Of a DNA stretch of 64,000 bases, positions 18,929 through 27,282 are shown piece after piece; position 1 is the first letter of the stretch; each line of letters begins with the position of its first letter. The position numbers and the translations under genes are program-made. The notes below the pieces were generated by a model. The model was not told where the DNA came from. It saw nothing but the letters and a program-made list of their open reading frames with translations, and ran no database searches. Source of the stretch: CAZADA01 sp964526675 (GTDB taxonomy: Bacteria > Pseudomonadota > Alphaproteobacteria > Caulobacterales > Maricaulaceae); the NCBI GenBank assembly GCA_964526675.1, contig CAZGLY010000015.1:1-64000 (forward strand). The letters run 5' to 3'.

Positions 18929-19032
18929 TGTCATCCCGGCCGAGCGGCTGCGCCGCGAGAGCCGGGATCCAGATCGCCAACACAAAATTCTCTGGGTCCC
19001 GGATAAGCGCTAAAGCGCTTTCCGGGATGACA
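18929..19032. repeat. 104-bp REP-like palindromic element
   Basis: The element begins TGTCATCCCGG (18929-18939) and ends with its exact inverted copy CCGGGATGACA (19022-19032). Inner segments GCCGGGATCCAG and CTGGGTCCCGG, and GCGCTAAAGCGC near the right end, form further hairpins. Such TGTCATCCCGG-type intergenic repeats are common and dispersed in alphaproteobacterial genomes. Confidence 0.8.
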
Positions 19033-19040
19033 ATCCCTAA

Positions 19041-19349
19041 ATGTTCTTTTATTGTTCCTTTGTGGGAAGGTACTATGTCTACATCCTGGCGTCACGGCGC
19101 AACGGAACCCTTTATGTCGGCGTGACCAACGATTTAGTCCGTCGCGTGTGGGAGCACCGCACAGATAGTGTGGAGGGTTTCACGCAGCGATATGGCGTTC
19201 ATCAACTCGTTTGGTTTGAACAACACGCGGATGTGGAGGCCGCAATTGTGCGCGAGAAGCGGATCAAGCGTTGGCGGCGCGTCTGGAAACTTCAGCTGAT
19301 CGAGCAGATGAACCGCCAATGGTGCGATCTGTATGACGACATCATCTAG
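19041..19349 (+). CDS. GIY-YIG domain nuclease-like protein
   Basis: A 102-residue stand-alone GIY-YIG protein. YYVYILASRRNGTLYVGVTN supplies the two signature strands; DLVRRVWEHR carries the conserved Arg and His, and the C-terminal helix contains EKRIKRWRRVWKLQLI. The ATG at 19041 lies nine bases after the REP-like palindrome and has no clear ribosome-binding site; a GTG at about 19062 is an alternative. Small proteins of this type are frequently found next to dispersed repeats, but whether they act on them is not known. Confidence 0.88.
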   Translation: MFFYCSFVGRYYVYILASRRNGTLYVGVTNDLVRRVWEHRTDSVEGFTQRYGVHQLVWFEQHADVEAAIVREKRIKRWRRVWKLQLIEQMNRQWCDLYDDII

Positions 19350-19361
19350 CGAACGGCCCTC

Positions 19362-19754
19362 TCACCCCCACACGGCGACCCACACATTCAGTCCGGCGCC
19401 GAGCAAGAGCGCGGTGAAGGTCGAGCCCGTCCCGAGTTGGCGGAACATGAACATGCCATGCTGGGTGCTGAAGGCCGCGGCGTGCAAAATTCGTCCGACG
19501 AGAAACGTCGCAGCGACCGCGTGCACCGCCCAGGCCGGAGCGCTGTTCAGTTCAAGGAGCAACACGAGAATCAGCGCCAGCGGCGTGTACTCCGCAAAGT
19601 TGCCGTGGCCGCGCACGGCGCGCTCAAGCCGCCAACCCTCCGGGTGGTCCGGCCGGCCATAGCCGCCGCGCCGCGCCCCGACGACGCGCAGGCTCAGATA
19701 AACAAACATAAGGGCCAGCACCGCCGCGTAGAGCGGCGTGTAGACGATCGACAT
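19362..19754 (-). CDS. MAPEG family membrane protein
   Basis: A 130-residue integral membrane protein with about four transmembrane helices, matching the MAPEG family (glutathione-related membrane enzymes). LERAVRGHGNFAEYTPLALI is the diagnostic segment with the Arg/His/Asn/Glu residues of the family. The start at 19754 follows AAGGAGA. It is convergent with the GIY-YIG gene and divergent from a methyltransferase gene. Substrate unknown. Confidence 0.88.
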   Translation of the reverse strand: MSIVYTPLYAAVLALMFVYLSLRVVGARRGGYGRPDHPEGWRLERAVRGHGNFAEYTPLALILVLLLELNSAPAWAVHAVAATFLVGRILHAAAFSTQHGMFMFRQLGTGSTFTALLLGAGLNVWVAVWG

Positions 19755-19921
19755 CGTGTTCTCCTTAGCGGTCCCCCGTCAGCCTGTGCGGCTGGCGTCG
19801 CGCGATGGCGTTGCGCCCCGCGTCTGCGTATTAACGAGCAGGAGATAGAACGGCGTCACGTCTGGTCGAGCCCGGGAGCGCGCCAGGACGCGGCCTCGCC
19901 GAGCGCGAAAACGGACACGCG

Positions 19922-20491
19922 ATGAGCTTGGTCGGACAGTTGGGGGATCCATCAGGGCGTGTTGGCGCGGTGTTGCTGCACGTTTTGAACGTCGGCAATC
20001 GACGGTTGATCCAAGGCTGCCTGGCGGCAGCGGACCTGGGCGCTGGCGACCGCGTTCTCGATATTGGGTTTGGCGGCGGCGCGCTTCTGCGGCGTGCGCA
20101 GGCGATCACCGGCGCGCCCGCGTTTGGCCTTGATCGCTCGGCCCTGGCGGCCGCCCACGGCGCGCGTTTGGCGAGCCGCAAAGCCGGGCCCGCGATCGCG
20201 TGCGTTCAGGGCGACGCGGCGCGTCCGCCCTTCGTGGACGGGGCGTTTGACGCGGTGTTCTTGGTCAACGTGATTTACTTCGTGCCGGATGCGGCCGCAG
20301 CCTGTGCGGCGACCGCGCGGTTGCTCGCTCCGGGCGGGCGTTTGGTGCTGGGGTGTGAGCGCCGCGACCCGCTGATGCGCGCGTGGTCGCCGGAGACCGT
20401 CGCTGCGTTGTTGGCGGCGGCGGGGCTGACGGTCAACGCGGACTGGGCGCGCGGCGGCGTTTTCGCCGTGGTGGGGCGACGCGGCGCCTGA
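19922..20491 (+). CDS. Class I SAM-dependent methyltransferase
   Basis: A 189-residue methyltransferase of the UbiE/Methyltransf_11 type. Motif I is VLDIGFGGGALL at about residues 45-56; GLDRSALAAAHGAR is the acidic end of strand 2; GDAARPPFVDGAFDAVFLVN covers motif II. LLAPGGRLVLGCE is motif III. There are no neighbours that suggest a substrate. The ribosome-binding site is weak. Confidence 0.85.
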   Translation: MSLVGQLGDPSGRVGAVLLHVLNVGNRRLIQGCLAAADLGAGDRVLDIGFGGGALLRRAQAITGAPAFGLDRSALAAAHGARLASRKAGPAIACVQGDAARPPFVDGAFDAVFLVNVIYFVPDAAAACAATARLLAPGGRLVLGCERRDPLMRAWSPETVAALLAAAGLTVNADWARGGVFAVVGRRGA

Positions 20492-20508
20492 CGAGCGGGC
20501 GCTCTGGG

Positions 20509-20685
20509 TCAGCCCTGGCGTCCGCGGACGGCGCGCGCAAACGCCGCCAGCGACCGGAAGGCTGAGGAATTGGGCTCCGACACGCGCGCGTGGGCGTTGC
20601 GTCCGTCGAAGGTTGCGTCCATGCCGCCAGGGGCGAAACCCGCGGCGTGAGCAGCGCGGATCAAGTGGTCGGTTGTGGCGATCAT
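20509..20685 (-). CDS. Hypothetical protein, 58 residues
   Basis: A short frame starting at an ATG with GGAGG seven bases upstream, a good site for this genome. The product (MIATTDHLIRAAHAAGFAP, then a basic/Ser-rich helix ending ARAVRGRQG) has no signal peptide or known domain. It ends 17 bases from the convergent methyltransferase gene. Confidence 0.5.
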   Translation of the reverse strand: MIATTDHLIRAAHAAGFAPGGMDATFDGRNAHARVSEPNSSAFRSLAAFARAVRGRQG

Positions 20686-20822
20686 CGGGCGTCCTCCGTG
20701 ACGGCGATCGCGTGCGGGCCGATCGCTCATGGCGCACAAGAGACCCGCAATTCCTTACCGAAGGTTATCCGCGCGTGCGGTTTCGCCTATGCGACCGAAG
20801 GATCCAGTCGGGCGTCGGTTTG

Positions 20823-21509
20823 CTAAAGCAGCTGCAGATCGCGAAAGCTGGCGGTGAGTTCGCGCCCGATGATCAAGTGGTCGTGGACGACGATGTCCAT
20901 CGCCTTGGCGGCGTCCGCGATTTCACGGGTCATCTCGACGTCCGCGCGCGACGGCGTGGGATCGCCGGATGGATGGTTGTGGGCCAGGATCAGCGCTGTG
21001 GCGCTGAGCTCCAGAGCGCGAGCGACGACCTCGCGCACATAGACCGGGGCGTGGTCGACGGTGCCGCGGCCCATCACCTCATCGGCGATCAGCCGGTTCT
21101 TCCGATCAAGAAAGAGCACGCGGAACTGCTCGCGCGTTTCGTCCGCCATGGCGGCGCGGCAATGGGCGATGACGGCGCTCATGCTGCTGAGAATCGGCTT
21201 GCCCATCACCCGCTCCCGAGCGAAGCGGCGCGCGGCGGCCTGGATGAGCTTCAGATCCGTGGCGGTGGCGTTGGAGATCCCCGGCGTCTCGACGAGGCGG
21301 TCGATCGGCGCGGCGACGGCTTCAGCGAAGCCGCCAAACCGCGCGATCAAGTCTTTGGCGATGGGTTTGACGTCACGACGCGGGATGGTCCGGAAAAGGA
21401 CAAGCTCCAACAGCTCATAATCGGCCATCGCCTCGTCGCCCGCGGTGCGAAACCGCGCGCGCAAGCGTTCGCGATGGCCGTGATAGTGCGGCGCATCCTT
21501 CGCGGCCAT
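20823..21509 (-). CDS. radC: RadC family JAB-domain protein
   Basis: A 228-residue protein. The N-terminal helix-hairpin-helix region (FGGFAEAVAAPIDRLVETPG) is followed by the JAB/MPN metalloprotease-like domain with HNHPSGDPTPSRAD, which holds the zinc-binding His, His and Asp. Although named RadC, the family's role in DNA repair is not established. It is downstream of map on the same strand, with a 78-base gap. Confidence 0.95.
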   Translation of the reverse strand: MAAKDAPHYHGHRERLRARFRTAGDEAMADYELLELVLFRTIPRRDVKPIAKDLIARFGGFAEAVAAPIDRLVETPGISNATATDLKLIQAAARRFARERVMGKPILSSMSAVIAHCRAAMADETREQFRVLFLDRKNRLIADEVMGRGTVDHAPVYVREVVARALELSATALILAHNHPSGDPTPSRADVEMTREIADAAKAMDIVVHDHLIIGRELTASFRDLQLL

Positions 21510-21587
21510 GCTTGGTCCTTAGGTCAGCGAATGCGCGGCGAGCCTACAACACCGCCGGGGGAGGACCTAGGCGCGGCGTCGAGGTGC

Positions 21588-22412
21588 TTAGGCCGCTGCG
21601 GCCCCGGGCCTGTCCAGACCCGCAGGCGATTGCGTGAAGACCTCAACGCCGTCAGCGGTCACGCCCACGGAGTGTTCGTACTGCGCGGACAACGATCGAT
21701 CGCGCGTGACCGCCGTCCATCCGTCGCTGAGGATCTTGGTCTCATGGCGGCCAGCGTTGATCATCGGTTCGATCGTGAAAAACATACCCTCTTGCAGTTC
21801 CACCCCGGTTCCCGGCCGCCCCACATGCACGACGTTCGGCGCGTCGTGGAACACGCGCCCCAGGCCATGGCCGCAAAAGTCTTCAACCACAGAGAACCGT
21901 TCGGCGTGGGCGATGTCCTGAATCGCCGCGCCGATGTCGCCCAGGCGCGCGCCGGGGCGGACCGCCGCAATGCCGGCCATCATCGCCTCATAGGTCGTGT
22001 CCATGAGCCGCTGGGCGACCCGCTTCACCGCGCCGATGGGGAACATGCGGCTGGTGTCGCCGTGCCATCCGTCGACGATGAAGGTCACGTCGATGTTGAC
22101 GATATCGCCTTCGCGCAGGGGTTTGTCGTCTGGGATGCCGTGGCAGACAACACGATTGATCGACGTGCAGATCGTGTGGCCGTAGCCCCGATAGAACAGA
22201 CACGCCGGTTGCGCCCCGTGATCAAAGGCAAACTCGCGCGCCAGATCGTCCAGCCGCGTGGTCGTCACCCCGGGCTGAACATAGGGGACGAGCATGTCCA
22301 AACACGCCGCCGCCAGCTGGCCGGCGCGGCGCATGCCTCCGAAGTCCTCAGCGGTGTGGATCTTGATGGTGCGCTGATCGCGCGGTCGCGACGCGACTTC
22401 GGCCAAATTCAT
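21588..22412 (-). CDS. map: Type I methionine aminopeptidase
   Basis: A 274-residue enzyme that removes initiator Met from new proteins. Metal ligands appear in order: Asp in VNIDVTFIVDGWHGDTSRMF (two Asp), His in GHGLGRVFHDAP, Glu in FFTIEPMI and Glu in QYEHSVGVT. There is no N-terminal zinc extension, so it is the simple type Ia form. The start at 22412 has only a weak ribosome-binding site. Confidence 0.96.
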   Translation of the reverse strand: MNLAEVASRPRDQRTIKIHTAEDFGGMRRAGQLAAACLDMLVPYVQPGVTTTRLDDLAREFAFDHGAQPACLFYRGYGHTICTSINRVVCHGIPDDKPLREGDIVNIDVTFIVDGWHGDTSRMFPIGAVKRVAQRLMDTTYEAMMAGIAAVRPGARLGDIGAAIQDIAHAERFSVVEDFCGHGLGRVFHDAPNVVHVGRPGTGVELQEGMFFTIEPMINAGRHETKILSDGWTAVTRDRSLSAQYEHSVGVTADGVEVFTQSPAGLDRPGAAAA

Positions 22413-22537
22413 GAAACACCCAACTCACAATCACCAGAGCCACAGTGGGCCCCAACACGGCCGGTCGTCAAACTCACCACCTGGGGTGGCGCCCCAGTCC
22501 GCGCAATGGGCGCGGCGGTTCAGCCGGCTCCGCGAGG

Positions 22538-23260
22538 TCACGAAGACGCCCGCGACGGGGCTCGCACCGGGATCCGCTGAGCGATCCGAACCGTCTGAGG
22601 GCTCACCGCGCAGGCATAGGCGAGGGGTTCGACCCCCGCCGCCACGGCGTCGGCGAAGGCGGCTGCGTATCCGGGATCGATGTCCTCCGCCAGCGCCAGG
22701 GCTGCGCAGTCCGGGCGTTGAACCACGAAGAGCTGGATCGCGCGCGCGCCTTGACGCGCCATGTCGGCCAGCTCGCGCAGATGCTTGGCGCCGCGCGCCG
22801 TCACGCAATCGGGAAACTCCGCGAGGTCTTTCGAGCGGCGCAAGTGCACATTCTTGACTTCGACATAAGCCGGCGGCCGCGCGTCATCCTCGAGGAGGAG
22901 ATCTATCCGGCTCGCCGCGCCATACTTCACCTCGCGCCGACGCCGCTCGTAGCCTGTCAGTTCCGCGATGGCGTCCGCCGCGAGCGCCTCATCCGCGAGG
23001 CGGTTGGGGGTTTGCGTGTTGACGCCCACCCAAGCGCCGTCGGCTTCGACAATCTCCAGCGTCCAAGGGAGCTTTCGTTTCGGGTTGGCCGACGGGGAGA
23101 CCCAACATCGCGCGCCGGGCGGGGCCACGCCCAGCATGGCGCCCGGGTTAGGGCAGTGGACGGTGACCGGCTCCGCCATGCCGTCGAGACGCACATCGGC
23201 CAGAAAGCGTTTGTACCGTCGCAGCAGGACGCCGGCGGTGAGCGGCGGGTCGAACGTCAA
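22538..23260 (-). CDS. sfsA: SfsA, sugar fermentation stimulation protein homologue
   Basis: A 240-residue SfsA-family protein, with a predicted nucleic-acid-binding OB domain and a nuclease-like core. Blocks are VTVHCPNPGAMLGVAPPGARCW, RIDLLLEDD, YVEVKNVHLRR and FPDCVTARGAKHLRELA. A TTG start at 23260 is chosen because GAGGAG lies nine bases upstream and the length then matches the family; a further upstream TTG at 23326 has no such site. It is divergent from the CinA-like gene and 125 bases upstream of map. Confidence 0.93.
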   Translation of the reverse strand: MTFDPPLTAGVLLRRYKRFLADVRLDGMAEPVTVHCPNPGAMLGVAPPGARCWVSPSANPKRKLPWTLEIVEADGAWVGVNTQTPNRLADEALAADAIAELTGYERRRREVKYGAASRIDLLLEDDARPPAYVEVKNVHLRRSKDLAEFPDCVTARGAKHLRELADMARQGARAIQLFVVQRPDCAALALAEDIDPGYAAAFADAVAAGVEPLAYACAVSPQTVRIAQRIPVRAPSRASS

Positions 23261-23387
23261 CGCGGCGGGCTCCTCACGCGCGGTTGGTGGTCGCGGTGTG
23301 TGGCGCCGAACACGGGAAGTGTGCAAGGGGTGTCGGCGACGTCAGAGTGATCCGCACGCCGTGGTCGACGATGAAGGACGAGGTGAG

Positions 23388-24164
23388 ATGACGCAGTCGC
23401 GCGTGGTGACCGCAGCGGTTCTGTTGATCGGCGACGAATTGCTGTCCGGTCGCACGCAAGACGCCAATCTGCGGGCCATTGCGCGGTTTCTCAATCCGCT
23501 TGGCGTCAACGTCGTTGAAGCCCGGGTGGTGAGCGACGACCGCGAAGCCATTGTGGAGGCGCTGAACGCGCTGCGCCGCCGCGTGGACTATGTGTTCACC
23601 ACCGGCGGAATCGGACCGACCCACGATGACATCACCGCAGAGGCGGTGGCGGCGGCCTTCGGCGTTCCTTGTCATGAACATCCGGAAGCTTTGGCGGTGT
23701 TGGAAGCCCACTACAAGGATCGTCCCGAAACCCTGACGCCCGCGCGCCGGCGTATGGCGCGCGCGCCGCGCGGCGCCGTGCTGGTCGGCAACCCCACATC
23801 CGGCGCGCCAGGCTTTCAAATGGAGAATGTGTTCATCCTCGCGGGCGTCCCGGCGATTATGCGCGCAATGCTGGCGGGGGTTGCGGATCGCTTGGAGGGT
23901 GGGGCGGTGACGCACAGCCGGACGATCCAAGCCGCAGGGCTGCGCGAAGGCGATGTCGGCGACGGGCTCGGCGCGCTTCAAGACGCGCATCCCACCGTGG
24001 CGGTGGGCAGTTATCCCTACTATCGCGCGGCGACGGACTTTGGCGTCCAGCTCGTCGCGCGGGCGCGCGACGCCGCCGCGTTGGACGCGGCTGTGGCCGC
24101 TCTGGAGGCGTTGGTGCGCGCCGCCGGGATCGAGCCCGAGCGCGTGACGGAGCCCAGCGCCTAG
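23388..24164 (+). CDS. CinA N-terminal (MoaB/Mog-fold) domain protein
   Basis: A 258-residue molybdopterin-binding-fold protein corresponding to the N-terminal half of CinA (COG1058). LLIGDELLSGRTQDANLR and FTTGGIGPTHDDIT are the two signature loops. The C-terminal nicotinamide-nucleotide amidase domain of full CinA is absent. Proteins of this short form can have ADP-ribose pyrophosphatase-type activity. GAGG lies just before the ATG. Confidence 0.92.
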   Translation: MTQSRVVTAAVLLIGDELLSGRTQDANLRAIARFLNPLGVNVVEARVVSDDREAIVEALNALRRRVDYVFTTGGIGPTHDDITAEAVAAAFGVPCHEHPEALAVLEAHYKDRPETLTPARRRMARAPRGAVLVGNPTSGAPGFQMENVFILAGVPAIMRAMLAGVADRLEGGAVTHSRTIQAAGLREGDVGDGLGALQDAHPTVAVGSYPYYRAATDFGVQLVARARDAAALDAAVAALEALVRAAGIEPERVTEPSA

Positions 24165-24333
24165 CTGCGGCGATCAGTCGCGTGTTTGGCATCGGGCTGG
24201 AGCGGGATTTGATCAAGGCCCCCAGGGCGCTCCACATGAAATTGTGTTAAGCCCTAAACAAGTCGTAGATCCGCCCGCCGAGCGACGATTCCGGCGTGGA
24301 TTGTCTTCGTACACAACGCGTCGAGATGATCTG

Positions 24334-24516
24334 ATGGCCAAACCGAGCCAGTCTTTTGTCTGCGCCAGTGCTGGCGTCGCCTTCGCCGCCGCCATGGTGT
24401 TGGCGCAGGCTGGCCTGGGCGCGCCGGCGGCGACGAAAGGGTCGCCCAGCCGGGCGCCGGAAGAGATCCGGATCGTTGAACCGCGAAAGGATGATGATCT
24501 GCGAAAGGACGGATGA
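24334..24516 (+). CDS. Small putative secreted protein, 60 residues
   Basis: The frame begins MAKPSQSFVCASAGVAFAAA, a basic start plus hydrophobic core like a signal peptide with likely cleavage near GLGAPA, leaving a short charged mature peptide (RAPEEIRIVEPRKDDDL). Its stop overlaps the ATG of the VWA lipoprotein gene, suggesting translational coupling. No family is recognised. The 169 bases before it hold no gene. Confidence 0.5.
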   Translation: MAKPSQSFVCASAGVAFAAAMVLAQAGLGAPAATKGSPSRAPEEIRIVEPRKDDDLRKDG

Positions 24517-26276
24517 TGGCCGCGCGCTTCTGGACGACGACCGCCGTGTGCCTTGTGCTCCCGGCGATGATGCTGAATGCGTGTGGCCGCACGCCTGACG
24601 AACCGGCGGAACCGGTCGAACCTGCCGAATCTCCTGAGCTCGCGTCTGAGACCGACGCTGAAGACGCCGCCGCGCCGCCAGAACCTGCGCCGGAACCCCG
24701 CCGTCGCGCGCTTCAAGACCGCGCCGCCATGGTTGAGGGTGCGACCCTTGGCGCGGCGCCTTCGCCGGCGCTGACGCAAGCCGCAGAAATAGCGCCGCCG
24801 GCGTACGGGGGCGGCGACCTTGATCGCGACGCGTTCCCGGACGCTGATCCCAATCCGGTCAAGCTCGTGACCGATCAGCCGGTCTCGACCTTTTCCGTGG
24901 ACGTCGACACGGCCTCCTACGCCTTCGTGCGCGCCAACCTCAATGACGGGGTGTTGCCGGCTCGCGACGCGGTGCGGGTGGAGGAGGTGATCAACTACTT
25001 CGACTATGATTATCCGTTGCCGGATGACCGCTCCGCCCCCTTCGCCGTGTCGACCACCGTCACTCCCAGTCCGTGGGCGGAGGAGCGGCGTCTGATCCAC
25101 ATCGGGCTGAAGGGGTTTGATCTGGAGCCGCAAGAGCGCCCGCGCGCCAACCTGGTCTTCTTGCTCGACGTCTCCGGCTCGATGGGCGAGGCGAACAAGC
25201 TGCCTCTGCTCAAGCGGTCATTGGCTTTGCTGGTGGAGGAGCTTGAGCCCGAGGACACGATCGCGATCGCGGTCTACGCCGGCGCCGCGGGGACGGTGCT
25301 TGAGCCCACGCCGGTGGCGGAGAAGGGGAAAATCCTCGCCGCGCTTGAGCAGTTGAACGCGGGCGGCTCCACCGCCGGCGGCGAAGGCTTGCGCCTGGCC
25401 TACGCGCTCGCGGAGCAGAACTTCGACGCGGAGGCGCTGAACCGGGTCATCCTCGCCACCGATGGCGACTTCAATGTCGGCGTGACGTCGGACGAGCGTC
25501 TTGAAGACTTCGTCGCCCGCAAGCGCGACAGCGGCGTTTATCTGTCCGTCCTCGGCTTTGGCCGCGGCAACTACAATGACCGCCTGATGCAGACGATCGC
25601 CCAGGCGGGCAACGGCCAAGCCGCCTACATCGACACGCTGAACGAAGCGCGCAAAGCCCTCGTCGATGATCTGGACGGCGCGCTTTTTCCCATCGCGCAG
25701 GACGTGAAGATCCAGGTGGAGTTCAACCCGGCCCGCGTCGCGGAGTATCGTCTCATTGGTTATGAAACGCGGCTTCTCAATCGCGAAGACTTCAACAATG
25801 ACGCTGTGGACGCCGGGGAAATCGGCGCGGGCCACCAAGTCACCGCCATCTATGAAATCGCCGCGCCGGGCAGCGCCGGACGCTTGATCGACGACAGCCG
25901 CTACGGCGACGCTGCGCCTGTCGCCGATGGTCCGACGTCGGATGAGCTGGCGTTTCTGCGCTTGCGGTACAAGCTGCCGGGTGAGGACGAGAGCCGCCTC
26001 ATCGAGCGTCCGATTGCGGATGGTGATGCGGTGGAGGCGTTGGACGATGCGCCCGCGCCGACGCGTTTCGCGATCGCGGCCGCGGCGTTCGCCCAGTTGC
26101 TCCGCGCGGAGCCGCATCTCGGCGACTACGGCTATGACGACGTGTTGGCTCTGGCCCAAAGCGCTCGGGGCGAGGATCCCTTCGGCTATCGCGCGGAGTT
26201 CGTGCAGCTCGTCCGCGCGGCGGAGGGGGCGGCCGCCCTGCCGACCCTCGAACGTCCCGACGGCGGAGGGGAGTAG
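24513..26276 (+). CDS. von Willebrand factor A-domain lipoprotein (YfbK-like)
   Basis: A 587-residue lipoprotein: signal peptide ending LNAC (Cys24), then a Pro/Glu/Ala-rich linker to about residue 100. A VWA-associated N-terminal domain follows (PVSTFSVDVDTASYAFVR). The VWA domain holds the MIDAS motif DVSGSMGEANK and later ATDGDFNVGVT. The C-terminal part (LKLPGEDESRLI-like region, FAQLLRAEPHLGDYG) matches DUF3520. The family is widespread in envelopes of proteobacteria but its ligand is unknown. It ends four bases from the convergent leuD stop. Confidence 0.9.
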   Translation: MMAARFWTTTAVCLVLPAMMLNACGRTPDEPAEPVEPAESPELASETDAEDAAAPPEPAPEPRRRALQDRAAMVEGATLGAAPSPALTQAAEIAPPAYGGGDLDRDAFPDADPNPVKLVTDQPVSTFSVDVDTASYAFVRANLNDGVLPARDAVRVEEVINYFDYDYPLPDDRSAPFAVSTTVTPSPWAEERRLIHIGLKGFDLEPQERPRANLVFLLDVSGSMGEANKLPLLKRSLALLVEELEPEDTIAIAVYAGAAGTVLEPTPVAEKGKILAALEQLNAGGSTAGGEGLRLAYALAEQNFDAEALNRVILATDGDFNVGVTSDERLEDFVARKRDSGVYLSVLGFGRGNYNDRLMQTIAQAGNGQAAYIDTLNEARKALVDDLDGALFPIAQDVKIQVEFNPARVAEYRLIGYETRLLNREDFNNDAVDAGEIGAGHQVTAIYEIAAPGSAGRLIDDSRYGDAAPVADGPTSDELAFLRLRYKLPGEDESRLIERPIADGDAVEALDDAPAPTRFAIAAAAFAQLLRAEPHLGDYGYDDVLALAQSARGEDPFGYRAEFVQLVRAAEGAAALPTLERPDGGGE

Positions 26277-26279
26277 CCG

Positions 26280-26849
26280 CTACGCGTCGTCCCTGGCGGC
26301 TTCAAACGCGGCGATGTCCGGCTCGCGCGCGAGGATGAAGCCGAGCTGGTCCACGCCGTCCATCAAGCACTGGCGCGCGAACGGATCGACGGCGAAGGGA
26401 CGCGGCGGCTCATTGCCGACGATGATGGTTTGCGCCTTGAGGTCGATGGTCACCGGCATGCCGGGCGTCGCCAGAAGTTGCTGATGAAGATCGTCGTCGA
26501 TCTCGAGCGCGACTACGCCGTTCTTCAAAGCGTTGGCCTTGAAGATATCCGCGAGCTTGGAGCTCAACACCGCGCGGAAACCGAAGTCGTAAAGCGCCCA
26601 GGGCGCGTGCTCGCGTGAACTGCCGCAGCCGAAATTCGCGCCGGCGATCAGGACTTGGCGCTGCGGCGCGTCCGGCGCGTTGAGCGGGTGCGCAGGCTCC
26701 GCCGCGCGCGCATCCGCGAAACACCCTGCGCCAAGGCCCGCGCGCTCCGTCGTGGCGAGAAACCGCGCCGGGATGATCTGGTCGGTGTCGATGTTGTGCT
26801 CGGACAGCACGACAGTGCGTGAGGTGATGGTGGTGAGTTTCTCCGTCAT
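26280..26849 (-). CDS. leuD: 3-isopropylmalate dehydratase small subunit
   Basis: LeuD, with LeuC, isomerises 2- to 3-isopropylmalate in leucine synthesis. The 189-residue swivel domain shows NIDTDQIIPARFL near the N-terminus and GANFGCGSSREHAPWAL, the loop that closes on the substrate. It is the last gene of the long minus-strand branched-chain operon, 12 bases after the VOC gene. leuB, needed for the next step, is not in the window. Confidence 0.97.
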   Translation of the reverse strand: MTEKLTTITSRTVVLSEHNIDTDQIIPARFLATTERAGLGAGCFADARAAEPAHPLNAPDAPQRQVLIAGANFGCGSSREHAPWALYDFGFRAVLSSKLADIFKANALKNGVVALEIDDDLHQQLLATPGMPVTIDLKAQTIIVGNEPPRPFAVDPFARQCLMDGVDQLGFILAREPDIAAFEAARDDA

Positions 26850-26861
26850 GAGAGCGCTCAG

Positions 26862-27263
26862 CTAGCTTGTCTTGGGCGCGTAGGTGCCAAAGGACCACTC
26901 ATAGCCTTCGGGATCCATCACCCGATAACGGCGCGTGCCGAATTCCGTATCTTGGGGGCCGTAGACAATGGTGGCGCCGGCGGTTTGCGCTTGCGCAAAG
27001 TGAGCATCCACATCCTCGACCACGCAATACACGCCCCGATCGGCAGGCCCGTGGCGATCGGCCTCCACACGCTGTTTGTCGGGCCCCGTGCCCAGCATGA
27101 TCACGCCGCCGTTAAAGGTCATCTCAGCATGGATCACGGCGCCGGCGTCATCGCGGAAGACTTGAGTTTCTTTGAAACCAAAGGCTCTGCTGAGAAATTC
27201 AAGGGCTTTATTGGCGTCTTCATAGCCCAAATATGGGACCATGCCAGGTTGCTGGTCGGTCAT
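26862..27263 (-). CDS. VOC (glyoxalase/bleomycin-resistance fold) protein
   Basis: A 133-residue VOC-superfamily protein made of two beta-alpha-beta-beta-beta units: YLGYEDANKALEFLSRAFGFKE starts the first and YCVVEDVDAHFAQAQTAGATI the second, ending with RVMDPEGYEWSFGTY. The ATG at 27263 is preferred over 27269 because AGAGGA is then correctly spaced. It lies between leuC and leuD, with 19- and 12-base gaps, so it must be co-expressed with leucine genes. No role in leucine synthesis is known for this family. Confidence 0.88.
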   Translation of the reverse strand: MTDQQPGMVPYLGYEDANKALEFLSRAFGFKETQVFRDDAGAVIHAEMTFNGGVIMLGTGPDKQRVEADRHGPADRGVYCVVEDVDAHFAQAQTAGATIVYGPQDTEFGTRRYRVMDPEGYEWSFGTYAPKTS

Positions 27264-27282
27264 GCTCATTCCTCTTCAACGT

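Noticed and set aside
22615..22650. GGGGTTCGACCCCC looking like a tRNA T-arm
   Set aside because: It lies within the conserved sfsA coding region and no matching acceptor, D-arm or anticodon arm is found around it.
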